Assembly: GCA_026008535.1 (NCBI GenBank)
Contig: BRKX01000014.1
Coordinates: 23,024,694-23,088,693 of the forward strand
Origin: Perilla frutescens
Taxonomy: Eukaryota; Streptophyta; Magnoliopsida; Lamiales; Lamiaceae
Direction: 5' to 3'
DNA: 64,000 nt
The translations under genes and the position numbers were made by a program. This document shows, piece after piece, positions 25,401 through 37,700 of this stretch. Position 1 is the stretch's first letter. The number at the start of each line of letters is the position of its first letter. The notes beneath the pieces are model-generated. The model saw only the letters and a list, made by a program, of their open reading frames with translations, did no database searches and had not been told where the DNA came from.

Positions 25401-26275
25401 GACTATTGTATATGATCGGGACACGAGGTTCATCTCAAATTTCTGGAGAAGTCTACAAGAAGCAATGGGAACGAAGTTAAGGTTCAGCACCGCTTATCAT
25501 ACTCAGACTGATGGACAGTCAGAGAGAACCATCCAGATGCTAGAAGATATGTTGGGAGCCCGCATGATGGATTTTGGTGAGAATTGGGAAAGACATTTAC
25601 CGCTGGTAGAGTTTGCCTACAACAACAGCTACCAAGCAACCATCGGGATGGCTCCTTATGAAGCACTATACGGAAGAAAGTGCAGATCGTCTTTGCACTA
25701 GGATGAAATTGATGAAAAGAGAATTCTAGGGCCAGAGTTAGTTGAAAAGACGGTGGGTGTGATCAACAAGATTCGTGAATGCATCAAAGTTGCACAAGAT
25801 CGATAAAAGTCTTACACTGACCTTAAAAGAAGAGATTTTCATTTCGAGATCAGGGATAAAGTTTTCCTAAGGCTGTCGCCTATGAGAGGAGTTGTTCGTA
25901 TTGGCAGAAGAGAGAAGCTGAGATCGAGGTTTATAGGACCATTTGAAATCTTGGAGAGAGTTGGGGGTTTGGCGTACCGACTTGCTTTACTACCAAGTTT
26001 TACCTCGATACATGATGTTTTCCATGTTTCATCCTTAAGAAAATATATTCACGATCCAGGCAATATCATGAATTATGCCGAGTTAGGGTTAAATAAGGAT
26101 TTGACTTATGAAGAATACCCAATAGCTGTGCTGGATAGGAAAATTCACGTGCTAAGAAATATGGAAACACCATTGATTAAGGTCCAGTGGAGTAGACATA
26201 GTGTAGATGAAGCTACCTGGAAAAAAGAAGAGGAAATTATGTCTAGATACCCGCAGTTTCTAGACTCAAGTAAGT
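22483..26275 (+). pseudogene. Gyp-1 gag-pol: gag end, protease, RT, RNase H, integrase, chromodomain-like tail
   Basis: Continues the gag frame cut at 13107. Domains: gag end (DGLRPEIGAYLSALNL); CCHC knuckle CYRCYQLGHQALNC; aspartic protease (LFDSGASHSFIA); reverse transcriptase (APVLFVKKKDGSMRMCIDYR, FVIVFIDDILVYSK); RNase H (YYDASKHGLGCVLMKH, NVVADALSRK); integrase zinc finger (HNTPYSIHSGGTK, YMTCQQVK) and core (MDFVVGLPK, YDRDTRFISNFWRSL, TDGQSERTIQMLEDML); then a chromodomain-like tail (IAVLDRKIHVLRNMETPLIK) ending near 26275. At least nine stops and some frameshifts interrupt it, for example after GGK, KCKF, FLK, KIW, SMR, EHQ, EWK, SLH and QDR. The element is dead. Most stops sit where relatives have Arg, Gln or Trp. 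Confidence 0.9.
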
Positions 26276-26298
26276 AATTTTGAGGATAAAATTTTTTT

Positions 26299-26311
26299 AA
26301 GTATGGAGGGA
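26299..26311 (+). other. Gyp-1 polypurine tract
   Basis: AAGTATGGAGGGA abuts the 3' LTR start TGTAGCGACCC. Confidence 0.8.
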
Positions 26312-27263
26312 TGTAGCGACCCGATTTATTTTAATTGCTACGTTATTTTCCTAAAAATATCTTTTTCATTTTTTATGATATAAATTGATTAAGTCTACTA
26401 AGTCGCGCTTAAGTAATTTATAAGCATGAATTCATGTTAGCATATAGTAATTTTCCATGTCATGAGCATGCATTTATTTTATTCTTTTTAAATGGAGTGC
26501 TTAATGGGTTACAACTTATTTGTTTTTCCTTAGCCCATTTATTTAATTGGAGCCCAAGTCTTCTCAAGCCCATTGTGGAGGCCCAGTTATGGTTATATAG
26601 TATACTTTTTCTTTCTTTTTTCTCCAACGTATATATATATATCTGTTCGCTCTCATATCGGAAATGATAGGGCAGCGTGATCTCTTCTTTCATTTCAAAT
26701 TTCAAAACTTAACCACCCTATCAAGTTCTTGGTGAGGATATCTTCATGATCTTTTTTCTTTCTTTCAAACTCTAGCCCTAACCTCATAATATAAATAGTG
26801 TGTCCTATTGTTCATTTTCCTCCACACCCAAAAAAAATATTTGTAGCAAGCTTAATAGGAGTGTTAAGTTGAGAGTTGTTGTGAGGTATGTTTCGTTCTT
26901 CAGTTTTACTTTTCCTGCATTGCATAACATTTGCATGATAGTTTTGGGTGTATGTGTGAGGGTGATGGGAGATCGGTGGTCGTAGTGGCGACACGACAAT
27001 GTAAACATCGCAGGTGTGTAGCAGCAGTTTCGACAGATAGTAATTCGAGGGGTGCATCTGCAGCGGTGGTTCAAGGTCCGTTGTGGCGGTGATGTTGTCG
27101 CATCCGAGATTGGCAGTGGCAGAACTCGACGTTACCATTTCGGCAGGTAGATTTCAAAGTCGAAGGGGGTGGACGACGAGGTGGCATGGTAGTTATTTCT
27201 TTATTGTTTCGACGGATGGATGAGTAGAGGGGAAAAGGAAATAATGAAAGACCGTAAGCTTAC
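26312..27263 (+). repeat. Gyp-1 3' LTR, left part
   Basis: Starts TGTAGCGACCCG and is interrupted at 27263 by the next element; it resumes at 33888. The short frames in 26434-27138 are LTR sequence without coding support. Confidence 0.8.
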
Positions 27264-27734
27264 TGTTGCCCCGTTCCCGGGAGAAGGGCAGGGCACCGGT
27301 GCGCTACTTAGGGAAAGGGGGGAGGGGTTGTTGAACAGAAGCAATCAGAAAAATAAGGTTAGTGCCCCAAAAATTTGGGCATCATAACCTCTATAAATGG
27401 ATCAATCCACGCTTTTAAAGCGTATGAAATGACTCAAACCAGATACCATGACTCTTAGGATAAACCCAATAAAGGATAATGAAGGCAAACTTCAATGTAA
27501 ATAATAACAGTTCAAAGGTTAACTGTTAATAGGTTAGGCATTAAAAAGGCCAGACTGATGTCTATCCAAATACATGAAGTAAAGAGATGCCAGGCACTCG
27601 CCTATCGTGATAGCAATAAAGAGCCAGACATTTGCCTAGACATGGAAAGCAATGTAAAGCAAGGCTTGCGCCTGTCTGAATAAGGAAAGTAAATAAATGA
27701 CAGGCTTTTGCTTGTCAGGAATAGAAAGTAAACA

Positions 27735-27857
27735 GGATTCGGAGAACCGAACACTCCGTAACAATAAATAAAATGGGATTCGGAGAACCGAACACTCCAT
27801 AACAGTAAAGAAAACGGGATTCGGAGAACCGAACACTCCATAACAGTAATCAGAATA
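27735..27857. repeat. 41-bp tandem repeat in LTR, three copies
   Basis: Units start at 27735, 27776 and 27817 with GGATTCGGAGAACCGAACAC. The same array is in the other LTR at about 31945-32066. Confidence 0.85.
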
Positions 27858-28028
27858 AGCGGAAAAGAACATAGTGAATTTATTCAGACTCAAAAGGAAG
27901 CATGTTCTCAGTTAGACTCCATAGCGGAAAATGAAACATATACATCAAACAATAGCCGTTCAACCTTAGCACAGTCGTCCGCCATCCCGCAGCTCATCCT
28001 GAAAATATTTGAAAAGATTCTTGGGCGT

Positions 28029-28044
28029 GAGTACTAATGCACTC
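28029..28044 (-). promoter_or_regulatory. Conserved LTR inverted repeat (LARD-like 3' LTR)
   Basis: Coding-strand GAGTGCATTAGTACTC, one of the shared gypsy-LTR stem motifs, followed on that strand by TTTTCAAATATTTTCAG. The second copy is at 32239-32254. Function unknown. Confidence 0.5.
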
Positions 28045-29679
28045 AGTAGGTACCTTTGAGAAAAACCTTCATAATCATTTTATAAAATAGAATATCCAAT
28101 CATATATTAAGCATATCATGGAAAGCTTTTAAAACAGAAAACTTTGTGAATTCCATGTATACTAAAATCATTTTAGTTCCATCATTGCGCACCATTCTCC
28201 CCTAGAACGCTTACGGTGAGTCGGTTCGTGTACACAACCCGGCTGCTTAAGGTTGGACACTGCCCTGTTTGCTTGGTGCTCGATATCATGAACCATTGTA
28301 GTTTCATCACCAAAATCAGCAGTAAGACTTACATGAGTCAGGAGAGCACATCAAATACAGTCATGAGTTGGATATTCAATCACATTCATTTTATAAATAT
28401 CAAGGCTTAATAACCCGAAATACATTTTTATATAATAAAAACCCACCTTGAGATCAGATCTGAAATAGCTAGATCTAGATTTTGATTTTGGTTTCAACTA
28501 GAAGTCTCATTCTTCTGTGTCTACAAGATTATCCGGCAACTTAGTTTCGATGAAAGATTGTCATTAGGTCAAAATCTAACCTTTCTTAGCTATGAAGTAA
28601 AATATTATAATATCTACTATCTTAATACGCAACACCCGGGTCATAAAAATATTTTGACTCTTAAGGGAACTTTACTCAGGACATTTTTATAAAGAAAAAC
28701 CCTTTTGGAAGTTTTGGCATACGGGGTGGTCAAACCCGTATCCTAAAATTAACTCGGTTCAAATAAATTAATACCGCAAGATCCGCCCATTGGAAAAATA
28801 TGAAACTTTAACTAAAAATACTATATTTTGAGACGGAACAACTTTTGGGACTAAAAATATGATAGGACTATCCATGAAGGATAGATCTGAAAAAGATTAC
28901 ACATTAATATTCGAATACCCAAAATATACCCGAAATTAAAAAGAGACAACATGGAAAATATATATAAATATACGTAGGACATAAAACCCTAAAGACACTT
29001 TTTGATCCGGTAACCCGAAAGAGTCACCGATTTGAGGGGTGGTGGTGACTTTGGCGGCGGTCACGACAATTTTCCATCGTGATCGTCCGTCGTGTCATCA
29101 TTTCAATCACATATTCGTGATCTACGTGTTGACACCTTCAAAATGACTATTTCAGAATTGAAATAGGACACTAGAGTCGTACCTTCTCTAGAAGCTGCTC
29201 GACGTTTCGATTTTGAAAATGAATGAAAAATGAAACCTTAACCTCCTATTTATAGAAGAAAAATAAATAGGATAATAACGAATAAAAGAAAGAGGATAAT
29301 GATGGAATAGGATAATGTTGGAAAAAGAATAGGATAATTACGAATAGGATAATCTTTCGAAAAAGAAATTGGATAATGACGGATGTGCCTTGTTATCCAA
29401 ATCTATTACCTTTCACCTTAAAATTGTGCCAATAGTTCATTTGAACTCGAAATTGAAAAATTCAAAGTTTGGCACGATGCTTGAAACTTTTTCTTTCAAC
29501 CCGAGAAAAATATCAGAACATTTTTTTAAAGCAATTTTTGACCAAATTAGATTTAACAGATTTCCCTAGCTGCGATTTTCCTTTTATTTGAATCCTTTAA
29601 GGACTCATCTTATTTTCTAACTTAGCAGAGGGTAACATAAGTCGAATAAAACCTTCTAAAATATTTCGGGGTATTACAT

Positions 29680-29691
29680 TCTACCCTCCTT
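29680..29691 (-). other. LARD-like element polypurine tract
   Basis: Coding-strand AAGGAGGGTAGA beside the 3' LTR. Confidence 0.8.
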
Positions 29692-29696
29692 AATAA

Positions 29697-29890
29697 AAAT
29701 TTCGTCCCGAAATTTGCGCACCTCTATAGGGTAAATCAGGGTACAACTCTCTGATTCTGCTTTCAAGCTCCCAGGTAGCTTTTTCTTTCCTATGTTTATT
29801 CCATAGGACTTTCACGAGTAATATCTATTTGTTCTGTAATTCTTGGACCCTTCGATCAAGAATATCATCTGGTCTTTCTTCATAAGAAAA
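29697..29890 (-). pseudogene. Remnant of gypsy pol C-terminus (chromodomain-like)
   Basis: The minus strand reads YEERPDDILDRRVQELQNK, one stop, then LLVKVLWNKH and TWELESRIRELYPDLP. This matches the tails of Gyp-1 (VLDRKIHVLRNMETPLIKV) and Gyp-3 (IIDRKVQVLRNKEISLVLV). It shows the element descends from a full gypsy element by internal loss. Confidence 0.8.
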
Positions 29891-31456
29891 AATCCTGGTT
29901 CAGGACTATCTCGACAGTCTTTATAACGTGCTTAGGATCCAACTTACACTTCCTCAACCTTAAGACATAAATCACGTTATGAACCTTAGCTAGAATGAGC
30001 AATATGACTAGTTTATAAGCTACCTCATTATTCCTAGCTAAAACACAATTTATCTTGAGTCGTACATCTTACTAAGACATATACTCTGCCTTGGTCCACT
30101 TTAACTTGATGTGCATAACTCTTCATACGTTCTTCTCTGCATCTTTCTTCGAATATTCTTTAGCATCATCATTTGAGTCAAGAAAAGAGAGATAGAAAGA
30201 AAAAGAATAGATATCGATCCACCTGAATCAAAGCATATTATCTCGATCATTGTATACGTCACTCTGAACTTGAGACATCCACTCTCGAACTTGTCGTTGC
30301 TCCTCGATAAAAAAACATATAAAAGCAGGTGCAGTGAGAATGGATCTATTATTCGCGATTCTTCATCGACATTCAAAATTCTCCCAACATGCTCCTCAAA
30401 TGCGCATATACACGCAAACTGCATTTCCTAGAAATCCATATAACTCAAGCCATCTAAAAGAATATACTTATCCATTCTAAGTTCTTTCTATGTTCAAGTC
30501 TATAAGCCACTACATAATTATTCCCACATTCTTAGTCAATATGTTCTTTATAATCATTCATCAGATTCTCTGTTAAACCGGAATCTAGATGTCCCAAACA
30601 TCCCATTAAAACCATAGACGAACCATGAGCTTGCCATGAACCCTCTTTCATGTAGGATTCAATCCAAACATGACATAACACATTCTTTTAAAACTTCACA
30701 TCATAACAAATTGACACATTTCAGTGGAACCAATCCATGTAGGCTCATAATCTTGAACGTGGAAAAACACTTAATCAACCTATGTTCCACAAGAATCTGA
30801 ACAATCATCAACTTAAATCCAATCTACATGCCATAAGTCACAGTTAGCTATGTTTATCTACATTCTCAATAAAATCATTCTATATTCACATTCAATCTGC
30901 ATAAGCATTATGGGTTCCCATCACTTTAACATTCTCACATTCCAATCACTTACACATTATAACATTTCTAATCATAAGGCATTGATTATTATCATCACAC
31001 TTTTTTTGAGAACATATCATGGACATATAGTCCCATTTAAAACATCATATTTCATTTCAAACATAATGGACCAATAGTCACATTCAAAATAATCATTTAG
31101 TACCATTTGGGCACAAAGTCCCATAATTTTACCATCATGGACAAGAGTCCCTTTTATTCATAACCATCATCATATGGTCACATAGTCCAAAATGATACCA
31201 TTATCCTTTCGAAACCATCATTGGCGCGACTTTTCATAAATACCATCAATGTGGAGAATGGTCCTGATCCATATTTCTTTTTTAAAAATAAGTAAACATA
31301 ATTGAATCTCGAAAACATTTTAACTCACGTACCTTTTTTTTAAGCAAGATGAGAGCGGTGCAGGTGACGTGCTAAGGCTACCACACAATTAATTAAGAGA
31401 ATACACTGAGAACTAGACTCAATCAACAATATGACAGGCCTGTAGAGTTGCAGCCT
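29891..31456 (-). other. LARD-like element internal non-coding region
   Basis: No gag or pol similarity. The 3' part (30990-31260), which is the leader on the coding strand, is a weak repeat field with recurrent words such as GGGACT.TTG.CC around ATGATGGT. The frame at 30101-30424 is not recognised and is probably spurious. Confidence 0.6.
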
Positions 31457-31468
31457 GCTCTGATACCA
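31457..31468 (-). other. LARD-like element primer binding site
   Basis: Coding-strand TGGTATCAGAGC, initiator tRNA-Met type, three bases from the 5' LTR. Confidence 0.9.
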
Positions 31469-31471
31469 CTC

Positions 31472-33887
31472 TGTAACACCCCGATCCAGGGAGAAGGACA
31501 GGGGACCGGTGCGCTACTTGAGGAAAGGGGAGAGGGGTTGTTAAACAGAAGCAATCAGAAAAATAGGGTTAGTGACCCAAAAATTTGGGCAGCATAACCT
31601 CTATAAATGGATCAATCCACGCTTTTAAAGCGTATGAAATGACTTAAACCAGATACCATGACTCTTATGATGAACCCAATAAAGGATAATGAAGGCAAAC
31701 TTCAATGTAAATAATAACAGTTCAAAGGTTAACTGTTAATAGGTTAGGCATTAAAAAGGCCAGACTGATGTCTGTCCAAATACATGAAGTAAAGAGATGC
31801 CAGACACTCGCCTGTCGTGAAAGCAATAAAGAGCCAGGCTTTTGCCTTGACATGGAAAGCAATGTAAAGTCAGGCTTGCGCTTGTCTGAATAAGGAAAGT
31901 AAACAAATGACAGACTTTTGCCTATCAGGAATAGAAAGTAAACGGGATTCGGAGAACCGAACACTCCGTAACAATAAAGAAAATGGAATTCGGAGAACCG
32001 AACACTCCATAACAGTAAAGAAAACGGGATTCGGAGAACCGAACACTCTATAACAGTAATCAGAGTAAGCGGAAAAGAATGTAGTGAATTTATTCAGACT
32101 CAAAAGGAAGCATGTTCTGAGTTAGACTGCATAGCGAAAAAGGAAACATATACATCAAACAATAGTCCTTGAACCTTAGCACAGTCGTCCGCCATCCCGC
32201 AGCTCATCCTGAAAAGATTTGAAAAGATTTTTGGGCATGAGTACTAATGCACTCAGTAGGTACCTTTGAGAAAAACCTTCACAATCATTTTATAAAATAG
32301 AATATCCAATCATATATTAAGCATATCATGGAAAGCTTTTAAAACAGAAAAATTTGTGAATTCCATGTATACTAAAATCATTTTAGTTCCATCATTGCGC
32401 ACCATATTCCCCTAGAACGCTTACGGTGAGTCGGTTCGTGTACACAATCCGGCTGCTTAAGGTTGGACACTACCCTGTTTGCTTGGAGCTCGATATCGTG
32501 AGTCATTGTAGTTTCATCACCAAAATCAGTAGTAAGACTTATATGAGTTAGGAGAGCACATCAAATACAGTCATGAGTTGGATATTCAATCACATTCATT
32601 TTATAAATATCAGGGCTTAATAACCTGAAATACATTTTTATATAATAAAAACCCACCTGGAAATCAGATCTGGAATAGCTAGATCTAGATTTTTATTTTG
32701 GTTTCAACTAGAAGTCTCATTCTTCTGTGCCTACAAGATTATCCGGCAACTTAGTTTCGATGAAAGACTGTCATTAGGTCAAAATCTAACCTTTCTTAGC
32801 TATGAAGTAAATATTATAATATCTACTATCTTAATATGCAGCACCCGGGTCGTAAAAATATTTTGACTCTTAAGGGAACTTTACTCAGGACATTTTTATA
32901 AAGGAAAACCCTGTTTGGAAGTTTTGGCATACGGGGTGATTAAACCCGTATCTTAAAATTAACTCGGTTCAAATAAATTCATACCGCAAGATCCGCCCAT
33001 TGGAAAAATATGAAACTTTAACTAAAAATACTATATTTTGAGACGGAACAATTTTTGGGACTAAAAATACGATAGGACTATCCATGAAGGATAGATCCGA
33101 AAAAGACTACAATTTAATATTCGGATACCCAAAATATACCCGAAATTAAAAAGAGATAACATGGAAAATATATATAAATATACATAGAACATAAAACCCT
33201 AAAGATATTTTTTGATCCGGCAACCCGAAAGAGTCACCGATTTGAGGGGTGGTGGCGATTTTGGCGGCGGTCACGATAATTTTCCATCGTGATCGTCCGT
33301 CGTGTCATCATTTCAATCACGTATTCATGATCTACGTGTTGACACCTTCAAAATGACTATTTCAGAATTGAAATAGGACACTAGAGTCGTACCTTCTCTA
33401 GAAGCTGCTCGACGTTTCGATTTTGAAAATGAATGAAAAATGAAACCTTAACCTCCTATTTATAGAAGAAAAATAAATAGGATAATAACGAATAAAAGAA
33501 AGAGGATAATGATGGAATAGGATAATGTTGGAAAAAGAATAAGATAATTACGAATAGGATAATCTTTCAAAAAAGAAATTGGATAATGACGGATGTGCCT
33601 TGTTATCCAAATCTATTACCTTTCAGCTTAAAATTTTGTCAAGAGCTCATTTGAACTTGAAATTGGAAAATTCAAAGTTTGGCACGATGCTTGAAACCTT
33701 TTCTTTCAACCCGAGAAAAATATCAGAACTTTTTTTAAAGCAATTTTTAACCAAATTAGATTTAACAGATTTTCCTAGCTGCGATTTTCCTTTTATTTGA
33801 ATCCTTTAAGGACTCATCTTATTTTCTAACTTAGCAGAGGGTAACATAAGTCGAATAAAACCTTCTAAAATATTTCGGGGTATTACA
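31472..33887 (-). repeat. LARD-like element, 5' LTR
   Basis: Plus strand TGTAACACCCCG to GGGGTATTACA. A full copy of 27264-29678 differing by a few percent by eye. The frames at 31722-32103 and 33579-33800 are LTR sequence. Confidence 0.9.
32239..32254 (-). promoter_or_regulatory. Conserved LTR inverted repeat (LARD-like 5' LTR)
   Basis: Same GAGTGCATTAGTACTC motif as 28029-28044. Confidence 0.5.
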
Positions 33888-34499
33888 TACATCATAGTTT
33901 GAATTCATGCATAGTTTAATTATATTATGTTATGCACTGTATTAATTTACAATATATAATTTATAGGAAGCGCGCCGGACTTAATTAATTTATATCCAAG
34001 TCAAGGTCAAGGTGGGATTTTACGTGATCATGTCCTGATTATTCTCTCTATATTTTATTATCGAGTATGTGATGACACAACATAGTATAGGGCCTTCGGG
34101 CTGATAAGACAGGGCCTACGGGCTACACAGTATGGGCCAACGGGCTATATGGTTTGGTCTACGGACTGAACAACTTTCACTATTCTTATTTACTCGTTTA
34201 ATTTTATATAGTTTGGATAATTGGACACTCCCCACTGAGTGTAAAGTACTCACCCCAAAAACTTTCCTTTTTCAGATGGAAGCTCGGGTGATGCTTAGCG
34301 GGTCAAGATACGATGGTGGTGGTCATGGTCACGGATTAAATGAAGTTTTTAATAAAATTTAGATTACTTTCTTTTTACGATTTTCCACTGTAATCTTTGA
34401 GACCTTAATATTCCAAGGTTTGGAATTTTCTTTTATTTACTAATAAAGGCATGTTTAATATTTTATTTTTATTAAGAGTAATAAAATTGGGGCGTTACA
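33888..34499 (+). repeat. Gyp-1 3' LTR, right part
   Basis: Ends GGGGCGTTACA. Holds a row of GGGCCTACGGGCT-like units (34088-34165) and the stem motif GAGTGTAAAGTACTC (34237-34251) followed by CTTTTTCAG. Confidence 0.85.
34237..34251 (+). promoter_or_regulatory. Conserved LTR inverted repeat (Gyp-1 LTR)
   Basis: CACTGAGTGTAAAGTACTCACCCC: GAGT(G)..GTACTC arms with a three- to four-base loop, and a TTTTTCAG block 22 bp on. Same layout as in the other gypsy LTRs here. Confidence 0.45.
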
Positions 34500-34743
34500 A
34501 AATGCCTACGTGGCATGTTCAAGTTTAGTTTGCTACAAATCTGTTAGAGTTAGATAGTTAGCTCACATAATTAGTTAGAGTTAGCTAATAATCTGTTAGA
34601 TTGGTTTGATTGTTTGTTGAAGCTTCTATATAAAATAAAGCTCTTGTAACTCTTTCTTTACACAATTGAAAATACAGAAAATCATCTCCCTCATACTTTC
34701 TCTCTTTCTCTCACAAGATAAATCTACTTTCTATAGGTTAACA
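34500..34743 (+). repeat. Copia-2 5' LTR (truncated by Gyp-1)
   Basis: Matches 41528-41769 of the 3' LTR (AAATGCCTACGT.GCATGTTC to ATAGGTTAACA). TATAAAATAAAG near 34630 is a plausible TATA region. Confidence 0.88.
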
Positions 34744-34755
34744 TGGTATCATGAG
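34744..34755 (+). other. Copia-2 primer binding site
   Basis: TGGTATCATGAG immediately follows the 5' LTR; it resembles the initiator tRNA-Met site TGGTATCAGAGC with a changed end. Confidence 0.7.
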
Positions 34756-34763
34756 GTCGTTTC

Positions 34764-37700
34764 TGTAACAGCCTGGTCCCTTAGATGGTCATTTTGATGG
34801 GGACGGGGTTGTTGGGCGTAAAAGTCGAAGAAAATAGGTAGATTAATCGGAAATCCATGGGGGGTATTTTTAGAATTAAACTAAGTTAGCGTCTCACAAA
34901 CTTAGGCAACTTAACTTCATGACTTGGAAGGACTATCATCTTTAACGAATCAAAGGGGTCAAAGGGTTCAATCGAGTCAAAGGAATGCCAAATCATAGGC
35001 CAACCGAAATTTAAACAGAATCCAAAGACAAACATATAGGAATTTGACTTTATAACTAAACAAGACTTCCTCAAAAGCCACAATGGCTAAGACCCATAAA
35101 AAGGTCGGAGTCAAATAAATCATACTGTCCCATTCATAGGACCAAACAAGAAACTAACTCAAAACTTAACTTGAATGAACAGAATCATGCTTGAAAGGAA
35201 AAGCCTCTTCGTAGGCGAACAATAATAACAAGCATGAAAGACTTATTCACAAGTCAACTGAAGATGAATAGATAGCAGAATGCTCAATAGGTATGACTAT
35301 TCAAATAACTCGGAATCATTAAAGGAACAACTGATATATCAAAGAACATGCTTCAAAGACTTTATTGATAACTAGGATTCATAGCATTTAAAACATGCTA
35401 CTATCAAGAATCTAGTTACACATATCAAGACTAAATACTAACATCAGAGTACTTAGCAGAAACTTAGCGGAAGAAAACATGTAACCATACAGAGCAACAA
35501 ACTTGAAACCTCAGACAATTCAGACAACCCCACCAGCAACACATCACTGGCCTCAGCATCTCAACCTGAAAATATTTGAAAAAGAGGGGGTGGGCACTAA
35601 TGTACTCAGTGAGGTTTTATGAGAAAACTCTTTAATAAACTTTGGAATATCCAATTAATAACTGGCGGCATATGGAGAGCAAAACGCAAAAGCCCTCTCC
35701 ATACCCGCAAAACCTTTTACTTTCTTTTCTGGCGCCTTTCCTGGCTCAAACCTGCTGTCTGCTGCACCCTTATGCCTTAGGATGAGAGAGGGGTTACCTC
35801 AAGTATCCTCTGAGTATGCGAGGGAATTACCCAGCAGTGACTCCCTTTACTTTCAAATGTTAAACTTTAGTGACACGAAGGTCACAGCATGATAATGCAA
35901 ATAAACTGTTCTTTGAGCTCGACAACCTGCTTACAACAGAAGCTATACCCTTCCTTAACCTCCTTCCTTACTTAACCTTAACCTTCTTTACTTACTTGAC
36001 TTAGCTAGCAATACCAAACCCAGAGCAATCATCTAAAGCTAATTCTTAATTGAGCATGATCTCGGCCTATAAGGGATTTAATGCTACACTAACAAGGCAA
36101 TCCTTAATCCTTAACTATACGAGCTTTAACAAAGCATAAACATTCAAATACGATGAAATGAACACGGATAAACATCGATTGCAAATAAAGCAATTCTAAA
36201 CACCTCATGCTAGCATAAATTGTATATAAACAATTCTAGCATATCTAAACATACTTGAGAGCTCACTTAACTTATACTAACTTTCTTTACTTTATCTAAC
36301 TCAAATAACAATTCAACATAATCATGCATATAACTTCCTTTATTCCTTTCCTTTCCTTGTACAGAGACTAAACAGGCAGAGCATAAAATATTTTAATTGG
36401 ATATTTCCCTTGCCTTAACATGCTTCTAGAGCTTAATAGCTCAAACCTTATACTTGGTTTAGAACCACCCACCTCGATGATGAGCATTTTGATAACGAGC
36501 GCGTAGACGAAGCAACGAGTCGAAAATCCTTCCTCAGGCCTCCTCGGGGTTCACCTCATCTTTATGAAAGTCGATCAACGACTTGAATCCTTATTCGAAC
36601 TCCTAATAAGACATAGAAATGATATCTAAACCCTTGACCCTTAACTATAACTTAAAACACGAGAATTTAAAAGATTAAGGCATCCGAAATTACCACAAAA
36701 GGGGACGGAAAATCCGATTCGAACCATCGAGATTCCGGATGATCGGCCCCAACTACCTCATAGATCATCGAAAGAGCTTTGATTTGAGTACTCATAGGCC
36801 TTGTAACTCCAACCGAGGCGAAAGTTATGGCCTCCGCACGAAAACGTGTTGGAACTGCCGCCGCAGCCCCGTGCCCGCGGAATCCCTGCGCTCGCGCATC
36901 TCTGCGCCGAGAGGGCATCCCCGCGACTGTGGGAACCTCCGCGACCGCACCACCTGGGCGAATTCTGGCAGCGGAAAATCCTCCTCCGCTCCTCCGCGCT
37001 CGACTCGCCAAACAAAAACTACTTGTCTCGGAGGTGCGCTCACGAAGAGCGCTCCTCGCTCGGCTTTAGAAATGGAGGTGAAAGAAGTGAGAAATGAGAA
37101 AATGGGAATGAAGGGGGCTCCCAAGCTTCTCCGAGAAGCTTCTTCAGTGCAACAACACTGCTTTAAAAATATCGGGTTCGGTTAAAAGGCGCTTTATTCG
37201 ATGTCGAGGTCCAAATGACCTCAGACATGAAATCTAAAAATACCGGGAGGTTCGTTGGCTTGAGTACTATTGAACCAACTTGACTCGGGATAAAGAACGA
37301 GTCATCTTGAAGGAAAACGAGAAAAGATCCTCTTTTCAAAAATAAAGTTACTATTCCACGCAAGGGACAAATAAAATTCTCGAGCGCTCGATTGACCTCA
37401 TAATGAAAATCCAGGAACGCCAACGGATTCCTTGAGAAATTTTCTATAAGATAGGCTTGAAAGAACAAAGCTCGGGTCAACATACGAGATTTCGCAAATT
37501 TCTAACGAACACGCTCCTACGGAAAAACACTATTCATATCTTCTTTAAACGCATTTTAAATCACCGGGAACTCAAATGACTTCCGATTCAAAATCCGAAA
37601 GCACCGGCATGCTCCTTGGGTCAACACCTTTCAAGCGTGACAAAAATTGGCTATAATTGAGCTCGGATCAAAATTCTCAAAAAGAAGATTTTATGAAAAA

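Larger units (their letters stand above)
27264..29678 (-). repeat. LARD-like element, 3' LTR
   Basis: Near-identical to 31472-33887. Contains a 41-bp tandem repeat (three copies, 27735-27857, with GGATTCGGAGAACCGAACAC). The short frames at 27602-27893, 28216-28410 and 29369-29569 recur in both LTRs and are not genes. Confidence 0.9.
27264..33887 (-). mobile_element. Large non-autonomous gypsy derivative (LARD-like)
   Basis: Two LTRs of about 2415 bp flank only 1793 bp of internal DNA. The primer binding site lies beside the right LTR and a polypurine tract beside the left one, so it is a minus-strand element. The only coding remnant is the extreme C-terminus of pol (29697-29890); gag, protease, RT and most of integrase are absent. 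It sits in the 3' LTR of Gyp-1. The flanks are CTTAC on the left and TACAT on the right. They share only TAC, so a TACAT duplication with a two-base loss on the left is plausible but unproven. Confidence 0.85.
13058..34499 (+). mobile_element. Gyp-1: degenerate Ty3/gypsy element, 5' truncated, twice interrupted
   Basis: Plus-strand gypsy element whose 5' LTR, leader and N-terminal gag are missing. Retained: a gag piece at 13058-13107, then after a copia insertion 22483-26275 (gag end to integrase and chromodomain-like tail), a polypurine tract at 26299-26311 (AAGTATGGAGGGA), and a 3' LTR of TGTAGCGACCC...GGGGCGTTACA, split into 26312-27263 and 33888-34499. The right flank AAATG at 34500 matches the word found at the same place in the intact Copia-2 3' LTR, so Gyp-1 inserted into the Copia-2 5' LTR. 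Confidence 0.85.

Noticed and set aside
30101..30424. 107-codon minus-strand frame inside the LARD-like element
   Set aside because: No gag or pol motif and no known domain; kept only as part of the non-coding internal region.
36667..37185. Long frames in the GC-rich island on both strands
   Set aside because: Open because GC-rich DNA has few stops; no recognisable domain; inside a solo LTR.
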